DNA of 64,000 nt from Thalassotalea_F euphylliae (GCF_042682785.1 NZ_JBHUIB010000001.1:1054001-1118000); one strand, 5' to 3'; shown: positions 14,425-23,659, counted from the stretch's first letter. Numbers and translations: made by a program. Notes: generated by a model not told the origin, from the sequence alone.

Positions 14425-16740
14425 ATGAGTTTCAAAAAGTATCAAGGTGCAGCTGGCGGGTGGGGTGCACTTACAAGCACTGCAAAACACCTGTTAAAAA
14501 GCGAAAACGTCGCCAAAAACATCAAGAACTTGCTAAAAACTAATCAGGATCAAGGATTTGACTGCCCTGGTTGTGCTTGGGGAGAAAAAGATGAACCAGG
14601 TCGCTTTCGATTCTGTGAAAACGGTGCAAAAGCAGTGAACTGGGAAGCAACACGCAAGCGCATTCCAGCCGATTTTTTTAAGCGGCATAGTGTCACTTGG
14701 CTAAACAAACAAAGTGACTACTTCCTTGAGGATCAAGGCCGGCTGCACCAACCGCTGCGTTATGATGCTGCAACTGATAAATACCTGCCAACGTCTTGGC
14801 AGCATGCTTTTACCGATATCGCAAGCCAACTCAACGCGTTAAAAGACCCAAATCAAGCTGAGTTTTATACCTCTGGTAGAGCAAGTAACGAAGCAGCATT
14901 TCTGTATCAGTTGTTCGTTAGAGCTTTTGGTACAAACAATTTTCCAGATTGCTCAAACATGTGCCATGAGGCTAGCGGCGTTGCCCTAAAACAATCTATT
15001 GGTGTCGGTAAAGGTACTGTGACTCTCGAGGATTTTGAACACGCTGATGCTATTTTTATTTTTGGGCAGAACCCAGGAACAAATCACCCGCGAATGTTAG
15101 ATTCCTTGAGCCATGCCTCTCGGCGTGGTGCGACAATCGTTACTTTCAACCCTCTCAAAGAACGAGGATTGGAACGCTTTACGAACCCCCAGTCACCCAA
15201 GGACATGCTAACCAACCAAGCAACAACTATTTCAAGCCGTTATTTTACACCGAATCTAGGTGGCGATATGGCTGTTGTCCGAGGCATGGTGAAATACCTA
15301 ACAGCGCAGCATCAGCAAAAAATCGAACAAGGCAGCTCGTTGTTCGACCTCGAATTTATAGAGCAACACACGCAGCATTTGGATGACTACCTCACTATGG
15401 TCGCCAATACGTCTTGGCAACGGATAGAAGAGCAATCAGGCTTATCGCAGGACGACATAGAGCAAGCAGCGAAGCTCTATGCAAAAGCAGAAAATGTCAT
15501 CATCACTTGGGCCATGGGTATCACTCAGCACAAGCACTCGGTCGCAACTATCCAAGAAATCACTAACTTACAGTTGCTCTTTGGCCAAATAGGTAAAAAA
15601 GGCGCAGGGCTGTGCCCAGTAAGAGGGCATTCCAATGTGCAAGGTGACCGCACCATGGGCATTAATGAGAAGCCTGATAAAACTTTTCTTAACAACCTTG
15701 GCAAGCACTTTGATTTTAGACCACCATCAACACTAGGTCACAATACCGTACAAGCTATAAAAGCTATGCTTACCGGCGACAGTAAAGTATTTATTGGCTT
15801 AGGCGGCAACTTTGCAGCGGCTACACCAGATTCAACGGTCACTGCACAAGCGTTGTCACAGTGCGAACTTACCGTACATATTGCAACCAAGCTTAATCGA
15901 ACACACGTAAATCCTGGGAAAAATGCATATATCCTCCCTTGCCTGGGCCGCACTGACATCGATATTCAAGCGACAGGACCACAACGTGTTACCGTAGAAG
16001 ATTCCTTTTCCATGGTACACGCTTCATCAGGCGTTGTTGAAAGTGATATTGGTGAGATGCTCTCTGAGCCTGCAATTATTGCGGGGATAGCGGACGCAAC
16101 GCTAGGCAATCAACCTGTTGATTGGCTTACATTAGTAGGGAATTACGACTTGATTCGCAATCACATTGAAGCCGTCATTCCAGGCTTTTCAGATATGAAC
16201 ATAAAGCTTGATCAACCCGGCGGCTTTTATCTTGGGAACAGTGCTGCTGAACGCAAATGGCTGACACACTCACAACGGGCCGAGTTCACTTCTCACCCTC
16301 TTCCCGAGGCAATTATCTCAGAGAAAATACGTTCACAATCACAAAATCCAATATTGGTCCTCCAAACACTCCGCTCTCATGACCAGTACAACACCACCAT
16401 TTATGGTTTCGAGGACAGGTACCGAGGCATTTCTGGTGAGCGTAAGGTATTGCTACTGAATGAAAAAGACATTACCAAGCTCGGTTTTAGTGCTGGAGAA
16501 CTAGTCGATATTGCATCTTTATGGCTTGATGGCAAAAAACGTGAGGTGACGGGCTTTACGCTGGTACCGTATGATATTCCAATGGGGAACGCTGCCGCTT
16601 ATTTTCCTGAAGCTAACCCGCTTGTTCCCCTCGATAGTGTAGGTGATGGCAGCTTCACACCCACGTCCAAATCCATCGCTATTGTGTTAAATAAAACGGC
16701 GCAAAAAACACTGATTAAAACAGATTTGTATACTTACTGA
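14425..16740 (+). CDS. FdhF/YdeP-family molybdopterin oxidoreductase (formate dehydrogenase-like)
   Basis: The protein has 771 residues. FDCPGCAWG and FRFCENG give three cysteines (47, 50, 64) in the N-terminal cluster region. The bis-MGD oxidoreductase core follows, with SNMCHEASG, where Cys180-His181 aligns with the Mo ligand (SeCys-His in FdhF). Further motifs are IFGQNPGTNHPRM, QGDRTMGI and a C-terminal molydopterin-binding domain (TLRSHDQYNTTIYG, RYRGISGERKV). The family includes E. coli YdeP; formate oxidation is inferred from the fdhD neighbour and the formate-releasing hutG upstream. The C-terminal 26 bp overlap the convergent hypothetical gene. Confidence 0.88.
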   Translation: MSFKKYQGAAGGWGALTSTAKHLLKSENVAKNIKNLLKTNQDQGFDCPGCAWGEKDEPGRFRFCENGAKAVNWEATRKRIPADFFKRHSVTWLNKQSDYFLEDQGRLHQPLRYDAATDKYLPTSWQHAFTDIASQLNALKDPNQAEFYTSGRASNEAAFLYQLFVRAFGTNNFPDCSNMCHEASGVALKQSIGVGKGTVTLEDFEHADAIFIFGQNPGTNHPRMLDSLSHASRRGATIVTFNPLKERGLERFTNPQSPKDMLTNQATTISSRYFTPNLGGDMAVVRGMVKYLTAQHQQKIEQGSSLFDLEFIEQHTQHLDDYLTMVANTSWQRIEEQSGLSQDDIEQAAKLYAKAENVIITWAMGITQHKHSVATIQEITNLQLLFGQIGKKGAGLCPVRGHSNVQGDRTMGINEKPDKTFLNNLGKHFDFRPPSTLGHNTVQAIKAMLTGDSKVFIGLGGNFAAATPDSTVTAQALSQCELTVHIATKLNRTHVNPGKNAYILPCLGRTDIDIQATGPQRVTVEDSFSMVHASSGVVESDIGEMLSEPAIIAGIADATLGNQPVDWLTLVGNYDLIRNHIEAVIPGFSDMNIKLDQPGGFYLGNSAAERKWLTHSQRAEFTSHPLPEAIISEKIRSQSQNPILVLQTLRSHDQYNTTIYGFEDRYRGISGERKVLLLNEKDITKLGFSAGELVDIASLWLDGKKREVTGFTLVPYDIPMGNAAAYFPEANPLVPLDSVGDGSFTPTSKSIAIVLNKTAQKTLIKTDLYTY

Positions 16741-17071
16741 TGGTTTTACAAACCAACTCTTGATTAACGCGAGCAAGTTTTTGATCACGTTTTTTCGTCT
16801 CACAATATTCTCGGTAATACTTCTTTACAGCGGGACGTGATGCTGTGATGTCTTGCAGGTGTTTCTGTTCACTTGGACGAAATTGATTAAACTTAGGTTC
16901 CAAATCCTTATAGATCCTGTCCGACTTTAGCCTGACTTTCGTGTCAGTCGCATCTGAAAACGCCTCCAATACATTGTCTTTTTGCTCTTCATACCACTCT
17001 GTAAGCTCTGGTTGAGGGTAGAAGTGTAAAAACACCGCGGCAAACACGATTAAGATCAATAAATTTTTCAT
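16715..17071 (-). CDS. Small membrane-anchored hypothetical protein
   Basis: The ATG at 17071 gives 118 residues; the frame is open 25 codons further. An N-terminal hydrophobic segment (KNLLILIVFAAVFLHFY, about 2-18) is an uncleaved anchor or signal. The rest is charged and helical (EWYEEQKDNVLEAF, YREYCETKKRDQKLARVNQE), with two cysteines near the end. I do not recognise a family. Its 3' end overlaps the 3' end of the convergent FdhF-like gene, so both coding ends are constrained. Function unknown. Confidence 0.6.
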   Translation of the reverse strand: MKNLLILIVFAAVFLHFYPQPELTEWYEEQKDNVLEAFSDATDTKVRLKSDRIYKDLEPKFNQFRPSEQKHLQDITASRPAVKKYYREYCETKKRDQKLARVNQELVCKTISKYTNLF

Positions 17072-17202
17072 AGCTTGGCATATAATAGTTAAGTGGTTAT
17101 AGGATAATAAAAAAAAGTGAAAAGTTAAACGGGTCAACCGAACCACATTTTTCGTATTTCGATGATATCAACTCCTGTATTTTTTGAGAGCAAAGGCGCA
17201 GC

Positions 17203-18639
17203 GTGGACGATAAAACTAAGCAGTCAGCAGAAATAAAAAATATCCCTGTTAAGAACGTAAAAATTCATCAACCTAAAGGTACCTCGCAAGAGCAATATAA
17301 ACCGAGGGATCAAATTTATGTTCGTAAGGTAGAAGGTGTCTTCCAGCGTTTGCGACAGAAAATGAATTTTGTCTTTTTGTTCATGTTCGCAGCCATTCCA
17401 TGGATAAACTTTAACGGACAACAAGCCGTCCTTTTTGATATTCAAGAGCAACGATTCAACATTTGGGGCATGACCCTTTGGCCACAAGACTTAACGCTAT
17501 TAGCTTGGCTTTTTATTTTGTCAGCGTTTCTCCTTTTCTTTGTCACAACCTTCTTGGGGAGGGTGTGGTGTGGATATATGTGTCCTCAAACGGTGTGGAC
17601 ATTTATCTTTATATGGTTTGAAGAGAAAATTGAAGGTACCGCGAATCAACGCAAGAAGCTCGATGCGCAAAAAATGGATGCTTCGAAGTTTTGGAAAAAA
17701 GCACTGAAACACTTTTGTTGGCTATTTTTCTCGTTACTGACCGCACTCACTTTTGCTGGCTATTTCACCCCAATTCGCGACTTATTCGTCGACTTTTTCA
17801 TTTTTGACGCCTCATTTGCGGCAGCAGCAGTCGTTTGGTTTTTCGCCTTTTGTACATACGGTAATGCCGGCTGGATGCGTGAAATTATGTGTCTCCATAT
17901 GTGTCCATATGCACGTTTCCAATCAGCCATGTTCGACAAAGACACCTTAACGGTTTCTTATGATTACAACCGCGGAGAAAGCCGAGGCCCTCGCGGAAGA
18001 AAACAGGATCCAAAGGCGCTGGGTTTAGGCGACTGTATTGACTGTAGCTTATGTGTGCAAGTATGCCCAACAGGCATTGATATCCGTAACGGCCTGCAGT
18101 ATGAATGCATTAACTGCGGTGCATGTGTTGATGCATGTGATGGCGTAATGGAAAAAATGAATTATGAAAAAGGCTTAATTCGCTATACCACCGAACATGA
18201 ATTACAGGGCAAGAAAGTGCATATTATGCGTGGCAAACTTGTTGGCTACGCTACCTTAATGATCATTATGACATCATTACTCGGCTTTGAGATCATGAAT
18301 CGGGAGCCTGTCGCGCTAGATATCATTCGTGATCGAAATTCGCTAGCTCGTGAAAACTTCAAAGGTGAAGTAGAGAATGTATATACCTTAAAGATTCTCA
18401 ACAAGTCACAACAGCAACAGACATATAAGTTGTCTGTCACGGGTATCGAAAACGCGAGCTGGATTGGTGACAGTGAAGTAACCGTTGATGCTGCTGCAGT
18501 GTTCACGTTGCCGATAAGCATTGCTGTAGACCCTTATGAATTAGAGAGCTATATGACTGATATTGAATTTGTTATCGAGCAAGTTGGTAATGCAGATGTT
18601 AAGCTAACGCACGAAAGTAGATTCTTTAAAAAACGTTAA
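17203..18639 (+). CDS. ccoG: Cytochrome cbb3 oxidase accessory protein CcoG (FixG/RdxA)
   Basis: The protein has 478 residues beginning at a GTG (AAAGG 8-9 bp upstream). It has four to five membrane helices in the first half (about 50-215), then a bacterial ferredoxin domain with two cluster motifs, CIDCSLCVQVCPTG and CINCGACVDACD. One further helix and a C-terminal Ig-like domain (about 385-478) follow, the standard FixG layout. CcoG handles copper reduction for cbb3 oxidase assembly. No ccoNOP genes are in the window. The stop TAA overlaps the srkA ATG (TAATG), so the two are translationally coupled. Confidence 0.93.
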   Translation: MDDKTKQSAEIKNIPVKNVKIHQPKGTSQEQYKPRDQIYVRKVEGVFQRLRQKMNFVFLFMFAAIPWINFNGQQAVLFDIQEQRFNIWGMTLWPQDLTLLAWLFILSAFLLFFVTTFLGRVWCGYMCPQTVWTFIFIWFEEKIEGTANQRKKLDAQKMDASKFWKKALKHFCWLFFSLLTALTFAGYFTPIRDLFVDFFIFDASFAAAAVVWFFAFCTYGNAGWMREIMCLHMCPYARFQSAMFDKDTLTVSYDYNRGESRGPRGRKQDPKALGLGDCIDCSLCVQVCPTGIDIRNGLQYECINCGACVDACDGVMEKMNYEKGLIRYTTEHELQGKKVHIMRGKLVGYATLMIIMTSLLGFEIMNREPVALDIIRDRNSLARENFKGEVENVYTLKILNKSQQQQTYKLSVTGIENASWIGDSEVTVDAAAVFTLPISIAVDPYELESYMTDIEFVIEQVGNADVKLTHESRFFKKR

Positions 18640-19616
18640 TGGCAGTATTTGATTTTTCCTCGCTGACGCCTGACCTTATTCTCGATGGGCTAGAGTCAGT
18701 GGGATGTTATGCTGATAGCGGCTTGTTGGCGCTAAACAGCTATGAAAACCGTGTTTACCAATTCCAAACCGACACCGGTGAACGATTGGTGACTAAGTTT
18801 TATCGACCACAACGGTGGTCACTAGCGCAAATTCGAGAAGAACATGAATTTGCGCTTGAGCTCGAGGGACATGAAGTCCCTATGATCGCTCCGATGGTGC
18901 GTGACGGAGAAACCCTATTTGAGCACCAAGGTTACCATTTCGCACTGTATCCATGCCGCGGCGGGCGCATATTTGAAGTGGATAATCTCGACCAACTTGA
19001 ATGGATGGGTCGCTTTATTGGCCGCATCCACGCGATTGGCGCAAGTAAACCATTTGCTCATAGACCAAGTATCACTACCGACGAATTACTCACTCAGGCA
19101 CGGGAAACAATCGTCGCCAGCGGCTTCGTTCCGCGAACGCTAGAAACCGCATTTTTTACGGTATTAGATCAAGTCGTTCAGCTAGCAGTCAGCCAATATA
19201 AGCCAACATCTACAATACGATTACATGGAGATTGCCACGCGGGCAACATTTTATGGCGCGATGAACATGGCCCACACTTCGTTGATTTAGATGACGCGAG
19301 ACAAGGACCAGCGATTCAAGACTTATGGATGATGTTGTCAGGCGACAGGTCACAACAAATGTTACAAATGGATACCATGCTTTGTGGCTATGAAGAGTTC
19401 TATTCATTTGAATCAAGTGAACTTGCGCTGATAGAATCTTTACGTACAATGCGGGTAGTCAATTATATTGCTTGGCTATGTAAGCGATGGGGCGACCCCG
19501 CGTTTCCGCGCAATTTCCCGTGGTTTAATACAGAAAAATATTGGGAACAACAGGTGTTGATGCTCAAAGAGCAGCACGCTGCATTGGAGCAGCCACCGTT
19601 AAGTTTACTACCTTAA
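18639..19616 (+). CDS. srkA: Stress response serine/threonine kinase SrkA
   Basis: The protein has 325 residues of the APH/choline-kinase fold (formerly YihE/RdoA). The catalytic loop is LHGDCHAGNILW (HGD-x-H-xx-N) and the metal-binding motif is FVDLDDA. NSYENRVYQF and VTKFYRPQRWS are family hallmarks. SrkA counteracts toxin-mediated killing and is part of the Cpx envelope-stress response in E. coli, where it sits immediately upstream of dsbA exactly as here (10-bp gap). Confidence 0.93.
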   Translation: MAVFDFSSLTPDLILDGLESVGCYADSGLLALNSYENRVYQFQTDTGERLVTKFYRPQRWSLAQIREEHEFALELEGHEVPMIAPMVRDGETLFEHQGYHFALYPCRGGRIFEVDNLDQLEWMGRFIGRIHAIGASKPFAHRPSITTDELLTQARETIVASGFVPRTLETAFFTVLDQVVQLAVSQYKPTSTIRLHGDCHAGNILWRDEHGPHFVDLDDARQGPAIQDLWMMLSGDRSQQMLQMDTMLCGYEEFYSFESSELALIESLRTMRVVNYIAWLCKRWGDPAFPRNFPWFNTEKYWEQQVLMLKEQHAALEQPPLSLLP

Positions 19617-19626
19617 AGGATCAACT

Positions 19627-20271
19627 ATGAAAAAAGTATTTGCGAGTTTGTTGGTAGCTGTTTTACTACCTTTCGCAGCCGTTGCCGCTAACTATGAAGA
19701 AGGTAAGCAGTACACTAAAGTCAGTGAGAACTTATCTAAAAAACCAGAGGTACGCGAGTACTTTTCTTTCTACTGCCCGCATTGTCTGCGTTTTGAGCCG
19801 TTCTTTGCAACATTGAAGAAAAAGTTACCTGAAAATGTAGCTTTTGAACGTAACCATGTCGACTTCCTACGTGCAGCGTCGCCAGAAATACAATTCTTAG
19901 TGACTAAAGCACTTGTCACTGCGCAACAGCTAAACGTTGAAGAAAAAGTGGTTGCCGCTATTTTCAACTACATTCAAGTTCAACGTGCAGCCATTACCGA
20001 AGAGAAAGACGTTCGTAACCTTTTCGTGCTGAATGGTGTAGACGGTGAAGCATTTGACAAAGCATTTAAGAGCTTCGCGGTAAACAGCAAAGCGAAGTTA
20101 ATGAAGAAGAAGCAAACCGAATTAGTGCAAAAGCGCGCATTAACAGGTGTTCCTACTGTTGTTGTAAACGGTAAATACCGCATTAATGTCGATAAGCTAG
20201 ATCGCAACAACTTCGAACAAGACTACATTAATCTTGTTAACTACTTGGTTGCGCTAGACAGTGCAAGTTAA
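19627..20271 (+). CDS. dsbA: Thiol:disulphide interchange protein DsbA
   Basis: The protein has 214 residues with a signal peptide (about 1-20) and a thioredoxin fold carrying an inserted helical domain. The active site is C50-P-H-C53 in FSFYCPHCLRFEPF, and the cis-proline loop is TGVPTVVVNGKY. It oxidises cysteine pairs in exported proteins and is re-oxidised by DsbB. AAGGA lies 8 bp before the ATG. It closes the ccoG-srkA-dsbA unit and is followed by a strong terminator. Confidence 0.96.
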   Translation: MKKVFASLLVAVLLPFAAVAANYEEGKQYTKVSENLSKKPEVREYFSFYCPHCLRFEPFFATLKKKLPENVAFERNHVDFLRAASPEIQFLVTKALVTAQQLNVEEKVVAAIFNYIQVQRAAITEEKDVRNLFVLNGVDGEAFDKAFKSFAVNSKAKLMKKKQTELVQKRALTGVPTVVVNGKYRINVDKLDRNNFEQDYINLVNYLVALDSAS

Positions 20272-20288
20272 GTAGAGGAAATATGTAA

Positions 20289-20317
20289 AAGCCTAGCATT
20301 CGCTAGGCTTTTTTTTT
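20289..20317 (+). terminator. dsbA terminator
   Basis: AAGCCTAGC and GCTAGGCTT pair perfectly around ATTC and are followed by nine T. The hairpin overlaps the last codons of the convergent VTT-domain gene. Confidence 0.9.
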
Positions 20318-20808
20318 GTCTTTTTACACCAAAGAAATACAACCAAAGCTATGGCGATTGCTACTAATCCGTAAGTGATAATTTGCTCATTGCCTGCTGA
20401 CAATTTAAGGCCCGCGCCGGCCAGTGAAAAAATCACCATCTGAGGAACAAAACCGATACTCGAGCCCAAAATAAATGGCAGCGTTGGAATACGTGTAGCA
20501 CCCGCAACAACGTTGGTTAGCCAATTACTGCCAAGAGGTAGAATGCGAATAATTAAGGCTTTTACAAAGGTGTCGTTTGATAAAAATTCATGAACAACCT
20601 TGGTTTTATCAGGAAAGCGCCGCTTAACCCAATTTGCGAGCAAAAGTTTTGCAACAAGGTATGTGGTAAAACATCCAGTAATGGTTGCCAATAAAGCGAT
20701 AGCTAAGCCTTGGCTAAACCCCAAAATAACCCCTGCACTCAGTGCCGCCACTTGCCGTGGCAATGCCAGCGCGGTTGCAACAGACAGAAATAAATAAAGG
20801 GCTAACAT
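20293..20808 (-). CDS. VTT-domain (TVP38/TMEM64, DedA-like) membrane protein
   Basis: From the ATG at 20808 the protein has 171 residues with four to five hydrophobic segments. The VTT-domain motifs are ALPRQVAALSAGVILGF and IRILPLGSNWLTNVVAGATRI. These proteins are related to DedA/VMP1 lipid scramblases or transporters; the substrate is unknown. The reading frame continues 21 codons upstream of this ATG (to a stop overlapping the end of the preceding gene) with protein-like sequence (GLDWFGQSIEG). The ATG has a ribosome site that is too close, so the true start may be a non-ATG codon coupled to the preceding gene. Confidence 0.78.
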   Translation of the reverse strand: MLALYLFLSVATALALPRQVAALSAGVILGFSQGLAIALLATITGCFTTYLVAKLLLANWVKRRFPDKTKVVHEFLSNDTFVKALIIRILPLGSNWLTNVVAGATRIPTLPFILGSSIGFVPQMVIFSLAGAGLKLSAGNEQIITYGLVAIAIALVVFLWCKKTKKKPSEC

Positions 20809-20869
20809 GCCCTCTATTGATTGACCAAACCAATCCAGTCCAACAATGGCTTGATTTAACGATTCGATA

Positions 20870-22888
20870 TTACTGTAACCCTTTTAGCAATTTAGCTTTT
20901 GCTTGCTCAAACTCTTCTTCTGACAAAAAGCCTTCTTTTCGCATTTCAACCAATTGGTTTAGCGCAAAGACAACTTCTGTGTCTCGCTTCATCGAGTCAG
21001 CACTACCTGTAGACTTCGAAGCGCCTTCTACATCAACGGTGTTACGAGTTCTCGTTTTAGATGCCGATGTTTGAACCGTTACCTGTGTTTCTAATGCTTG
21101 CTTAGGTGGCTGGACAAATTTCTTTATCGATCTGTGTTGTTCTTCTTTTTTGACAGAACTGCGTTTCTCGAGAGTTTCCGGCGCAATTATCGCCGCACTG
21201 TCCCAACAACAGTCGACAACAAATTCTTGCGCTTTGTCGTAATTAAATCGTGTCATACGGTTACTGCCCTTACGGAAGTAACAAAACAGCTCTGTTTGTT
21301 CACTATGCTTATCCACAAACGTTAATGAAACAGTACGCCAGCTGTCATCAGAAAGCTTTTTCGTGCGCTCTTTGGCGAATGCTTCTCGTAATTTATCTTC
21401 CGCATCATTTGAAAAGGACGCATTAACATCAACAACACCCACTTGAGCACCGTTGATATATATGGCTAAGGAAGATAGTTCATGATAACGAAGCGTGCTT
21501 TCAGGCTCTTCCTGCCTTGCTTTGTAGAACCCAATGACTTGGTTGGCAGCATCAAATTCTGCTTTCACGTATTTTTTGGCAATAAAATGCTTGGCTGAAT
21601 GCTTTTTCACATAATACCTGCGCGCGACTATCGCACAAAGCAGCGCCAACAGTATTATCGCCACGACAACCAACATGTACTGCCACCAACGACTGCTCTG
21701 CCCGATTGCTGACGGAGATGAAGCTTGAGCTTCCCCTGCTAGCATCACTTTCATTAATCGTTGAACGTGGCCGTTGCTCGGTTGATAGATCAAAACTTCG
21801 TTGTCATGGTCGGTAAATAGCTTGATTGGTTCATTTTGCTGAAAAGACCAAACCAGACTCGGTTCATCATTTAGATCGCTAAGCTGATATATACTCCAAC
21901 CACTGTCATCCTTATCAGCAAAAACTAATTTATTTCGAAGGTAAGTGTGCTGATTTCCGGTATATCTCAACATATGATGCACACCAGCAAGCGAGTTAAT
22001 CGTTTGAGAGCGTACAATCGCTTCTTTGTTTTTCGTTCCTTCTTTGACCTCATCAATTTGATGAGAATTATCGATAGTATGATCAACAATTAACGTGTCT
22101 TTTATGCCAGGCAACCAGAATAACCCCGTCAATTCACCTAGGCCATAAGCCCACAGCTCTGAGGGAATAGCAAGGTCTGCAACGAAAGGGTTATCGTTAG
22201 GTACCGTGTAATTTTTTAGTCCAAATGTGCTTGGTTCAATTCTCAGTACGGCACCAGAATATAGCGGATGCTCTTTTGCGAATTCGGCATTCTTAGATGC
22301 AGACAAGGTAAAAAATAGTTGTCCAAAGTCATCATTCCAAACACGTGAATAGGGATTGAACGAGAGTAACGTAACTCCCTCAACATCATTGGGTAATCCA
22401 ATATTCATCACCACACGCTGACTGTTTGGCTGCACAATGAATTGTTCGTCTAGGAGCCATTCGGAAATAACCGCCGTATTGGGGTAATCACTCCCATTAC
22501 TCTTTGGTGGAAGCAACCGTTTCTGAGACGGTTGTTTAGTCACATAGGCAATGTAGACTTTGCGATAGCCGTCCTGGTCTCGAATGGCAAAATTAGGATG
22601 AATCGTCATCGCCGTGAGAATGGCATCGGGGACTAAATAATTAATATCGAAAACTTTAACCAGCGGCGCATCATTACGTTGCTTCAAGTCGACAACGTAG
22701 ATCTCGCCACTGTCACTGACCGCAAAAAATTTGTCCTTCTGATTAGTTATTGGCAATAAGTCACTGAGTGTATTAATTTCCTTGGGTAGCTCAGCTATGG
22801 TGTCGACCGTTAATTGAAACGCTTGGCTCACCGTCGATATGCCAACAAATATTAAGACCAAAAGATTGGCCAATACATTTTTCATCAT
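20870..22888 (-). CDS. Secreted beta-propeller / transmembrane / SHOCT-domain protein
   Basis: The protein has 672 residues. A signal peptide (about 1-23) is followed by a sugar-dehydrogenase-like beta-propeller (about 30-400) containing SDLLPITNQ, TIHPNFA, YSGAVLRIEP, PSELWAYGLGEL and DHDNEVLIYQP. One membrane helix (about 425-446, YMLVVVAIILLALLCAIVA) then leads to a cytoplasmic domain (about 450-590) and a C-terminal SHOCT motif (ALNQLVEMRKEGFLSEEEFEQAKAKL cut short here as residues about 643-670). The propeller is related to PQQ-dependent soluble glucose dehydrogenases, but I cannot see that the cofactor residues are complete. It probably forms an operon with the VTT gene. Function unknown. 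Confidence 0.72.
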   Translation of the reverse strand: MMKNVLANLLVLIFVGISTVSQAFQLTVDTIAELPKEINTLSDLLPITNQKDKFFAVSDSGEIYVVDLKQRNDAPLVKVFDINYLVPDAILTAMTIHPNFAIRDQDGYRKVYIAYVTKQPSQKRLLPPKSNGSDYPNTAVISEWLLDEQFIVQPNSQRVVMNIGLPNDVEGVTLLSFNPYSRVWNDDFGQLFFTLSASKNAEFAKEHPLYSGAVLRIEPSTFGLKNYTVPNDNPFVADLAIPSELWAYGLGELTGLFWLPGIKDTLIVDHTIDNSHQIDEVKEGTKNKEAIVRSQTINSLAGVHHMLRYTGNQHTYLRNKLVFADKDDSGWSIYQLSDLNDEPSLVWSFQQNEPIKLFTDHDNEVLIYQPSNGHVQRLMKVMLAGEAQASSPSAIGQSSRWWQYMLVVVAIILLALLCAIVARRYYVKKHSAKHFIAKKYVKAEFDAANQVIGFYKARQEEPESTLRYHELSSLAIYINGAQVGVVDVNASFSNDAEDKLREAFAKERTKKLSDDSWRTVSLTFVDKHSEQTELFCYFRKGSNRMTRFNYDKAQEFVVDCCWDSAAIIAPETLEKRSSVKKEEQHRSIKKFVQPPKQALETQVTVQTSASKTRTRNTVDVEGASKSTGSADSMKRDTEVVFALNQLVEMRKEGFLSEEEFEQAKAKLLKGLQ

Positions 22889-22996
22889 GTGCTTAAGTTT
22901 TCTTCATCCTTGTACCATTACACCTAATATTATCATACCAATGTGACGAAAATAGTGCCTATAGGTGCCATTTAGCCACTCTTTTCAATAATTTAT

Positions 22997-23644
22997 CTAT
23001 TTTGGTAGCACGTGGACATTCGACGCATCTATTTGCTGACTTTTTTGCTGATTATTCGCGTAGCTTATTCGCCCTTCAATAATCACAGTAGCACCTTCTT
23101 TGCCATGCTCAGCTAAGTACTTCGCTTGCTGCCCCCATACTTGTACCGGTCTCGATACTTGGTGCGCCACCATTGTTTGCTTGTGTTCTGCATATGCAAA
23201 GTGGTGAATCGATACATCAAATGCAGCAAGCGGTGCACCACTGTCAGCATTGAGTAATCGAATTGGTGAATCAATAGATGCGCTGCATGTGATGTGATTG
23301 ATACTTTGTGTAAAGCCTTTTGGAAAATGCTGCATGCTTGTCGCATGAATCACCTCTTTCGGCTCTGACTTATTATTCACGATATAGCCTTTTACTAACA
23401 CTATATCGCCTTTATTTGCATGAATAAGACTATCTTCAACCAATTTCCCAACCACTTTTATATGGTGATAGCTGGTCCACTCCTTGTTATTACCGGCTTT
23501 GTCTTTCCAGCGATGAGTGGTTGCCACAACCACATCTGTAATAGCCATCACTGGGTTTGCCAAATAACGAATATCAGGTTTAGCAACCAAATTACCCAGA
23601 ATTGTCACATCGCAAATTTGATGGTTAGCATCTATCGCTTTCAT
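22997..23644 (-). CDS. Tandem OB-fold single-stranded DNA-binding-like protein
   Basis: The protein has 215 residues made of two SSB-like OB folds. The first (about 8-105) contains VTILGNLVAKPDIRYLANP, WTSYHHIKVVGKL and GDIVLVKGYI. The second (about 113-213) contains VQVWGQQAKYLAEHGKEG and ATVIIEGRISYANN. The C terminus is basic (HVLPK) and lacks the acidic DDDIPF-type tail by which housekeeping SSB recruits partners. Two OB folds per chain, if it dimerises, would give the four folds of the E. coli tetramer. It is monocistronic between terminators. It is not the main ssb; a specialised role is likely but unknown. Confidence 0.75.
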   Translation of the reverse strand: MKAIDANHQICDVTILGNLVAKPDIRYLANPVMAITDVVVATTHRWKDKAGNNKEWTSYHHIKVVGKLVEDSLIHANKGDIVLVKGYIVNNKSEPKEVIHATSMQHFPKGFTQSINHITCSASIDSPIRLLNADSGAPLAAFDVSIHHFAYAEHKQTMVAHQVSRPVQVWGQQAKYLAEHGKEGATVIIEGRISYANNQQKSQQIDASNVHVLPK

Positions 23645-23659
23645 AAAATCTTCTCATAC

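Noticed and set aside
17072..17202. FNR box upstream of ccoG
   Set aside because: ATCAA occurs at about 17165-17169, but the opposite half does not match at the required 4-bp spacing.
20742..21074. 110-codon plus-strand frame over the VTT/propeller junction
   Set aside because: It is antisense to two coding genes and low-complexity Ser/Thr-rich, as expected for a shadow.
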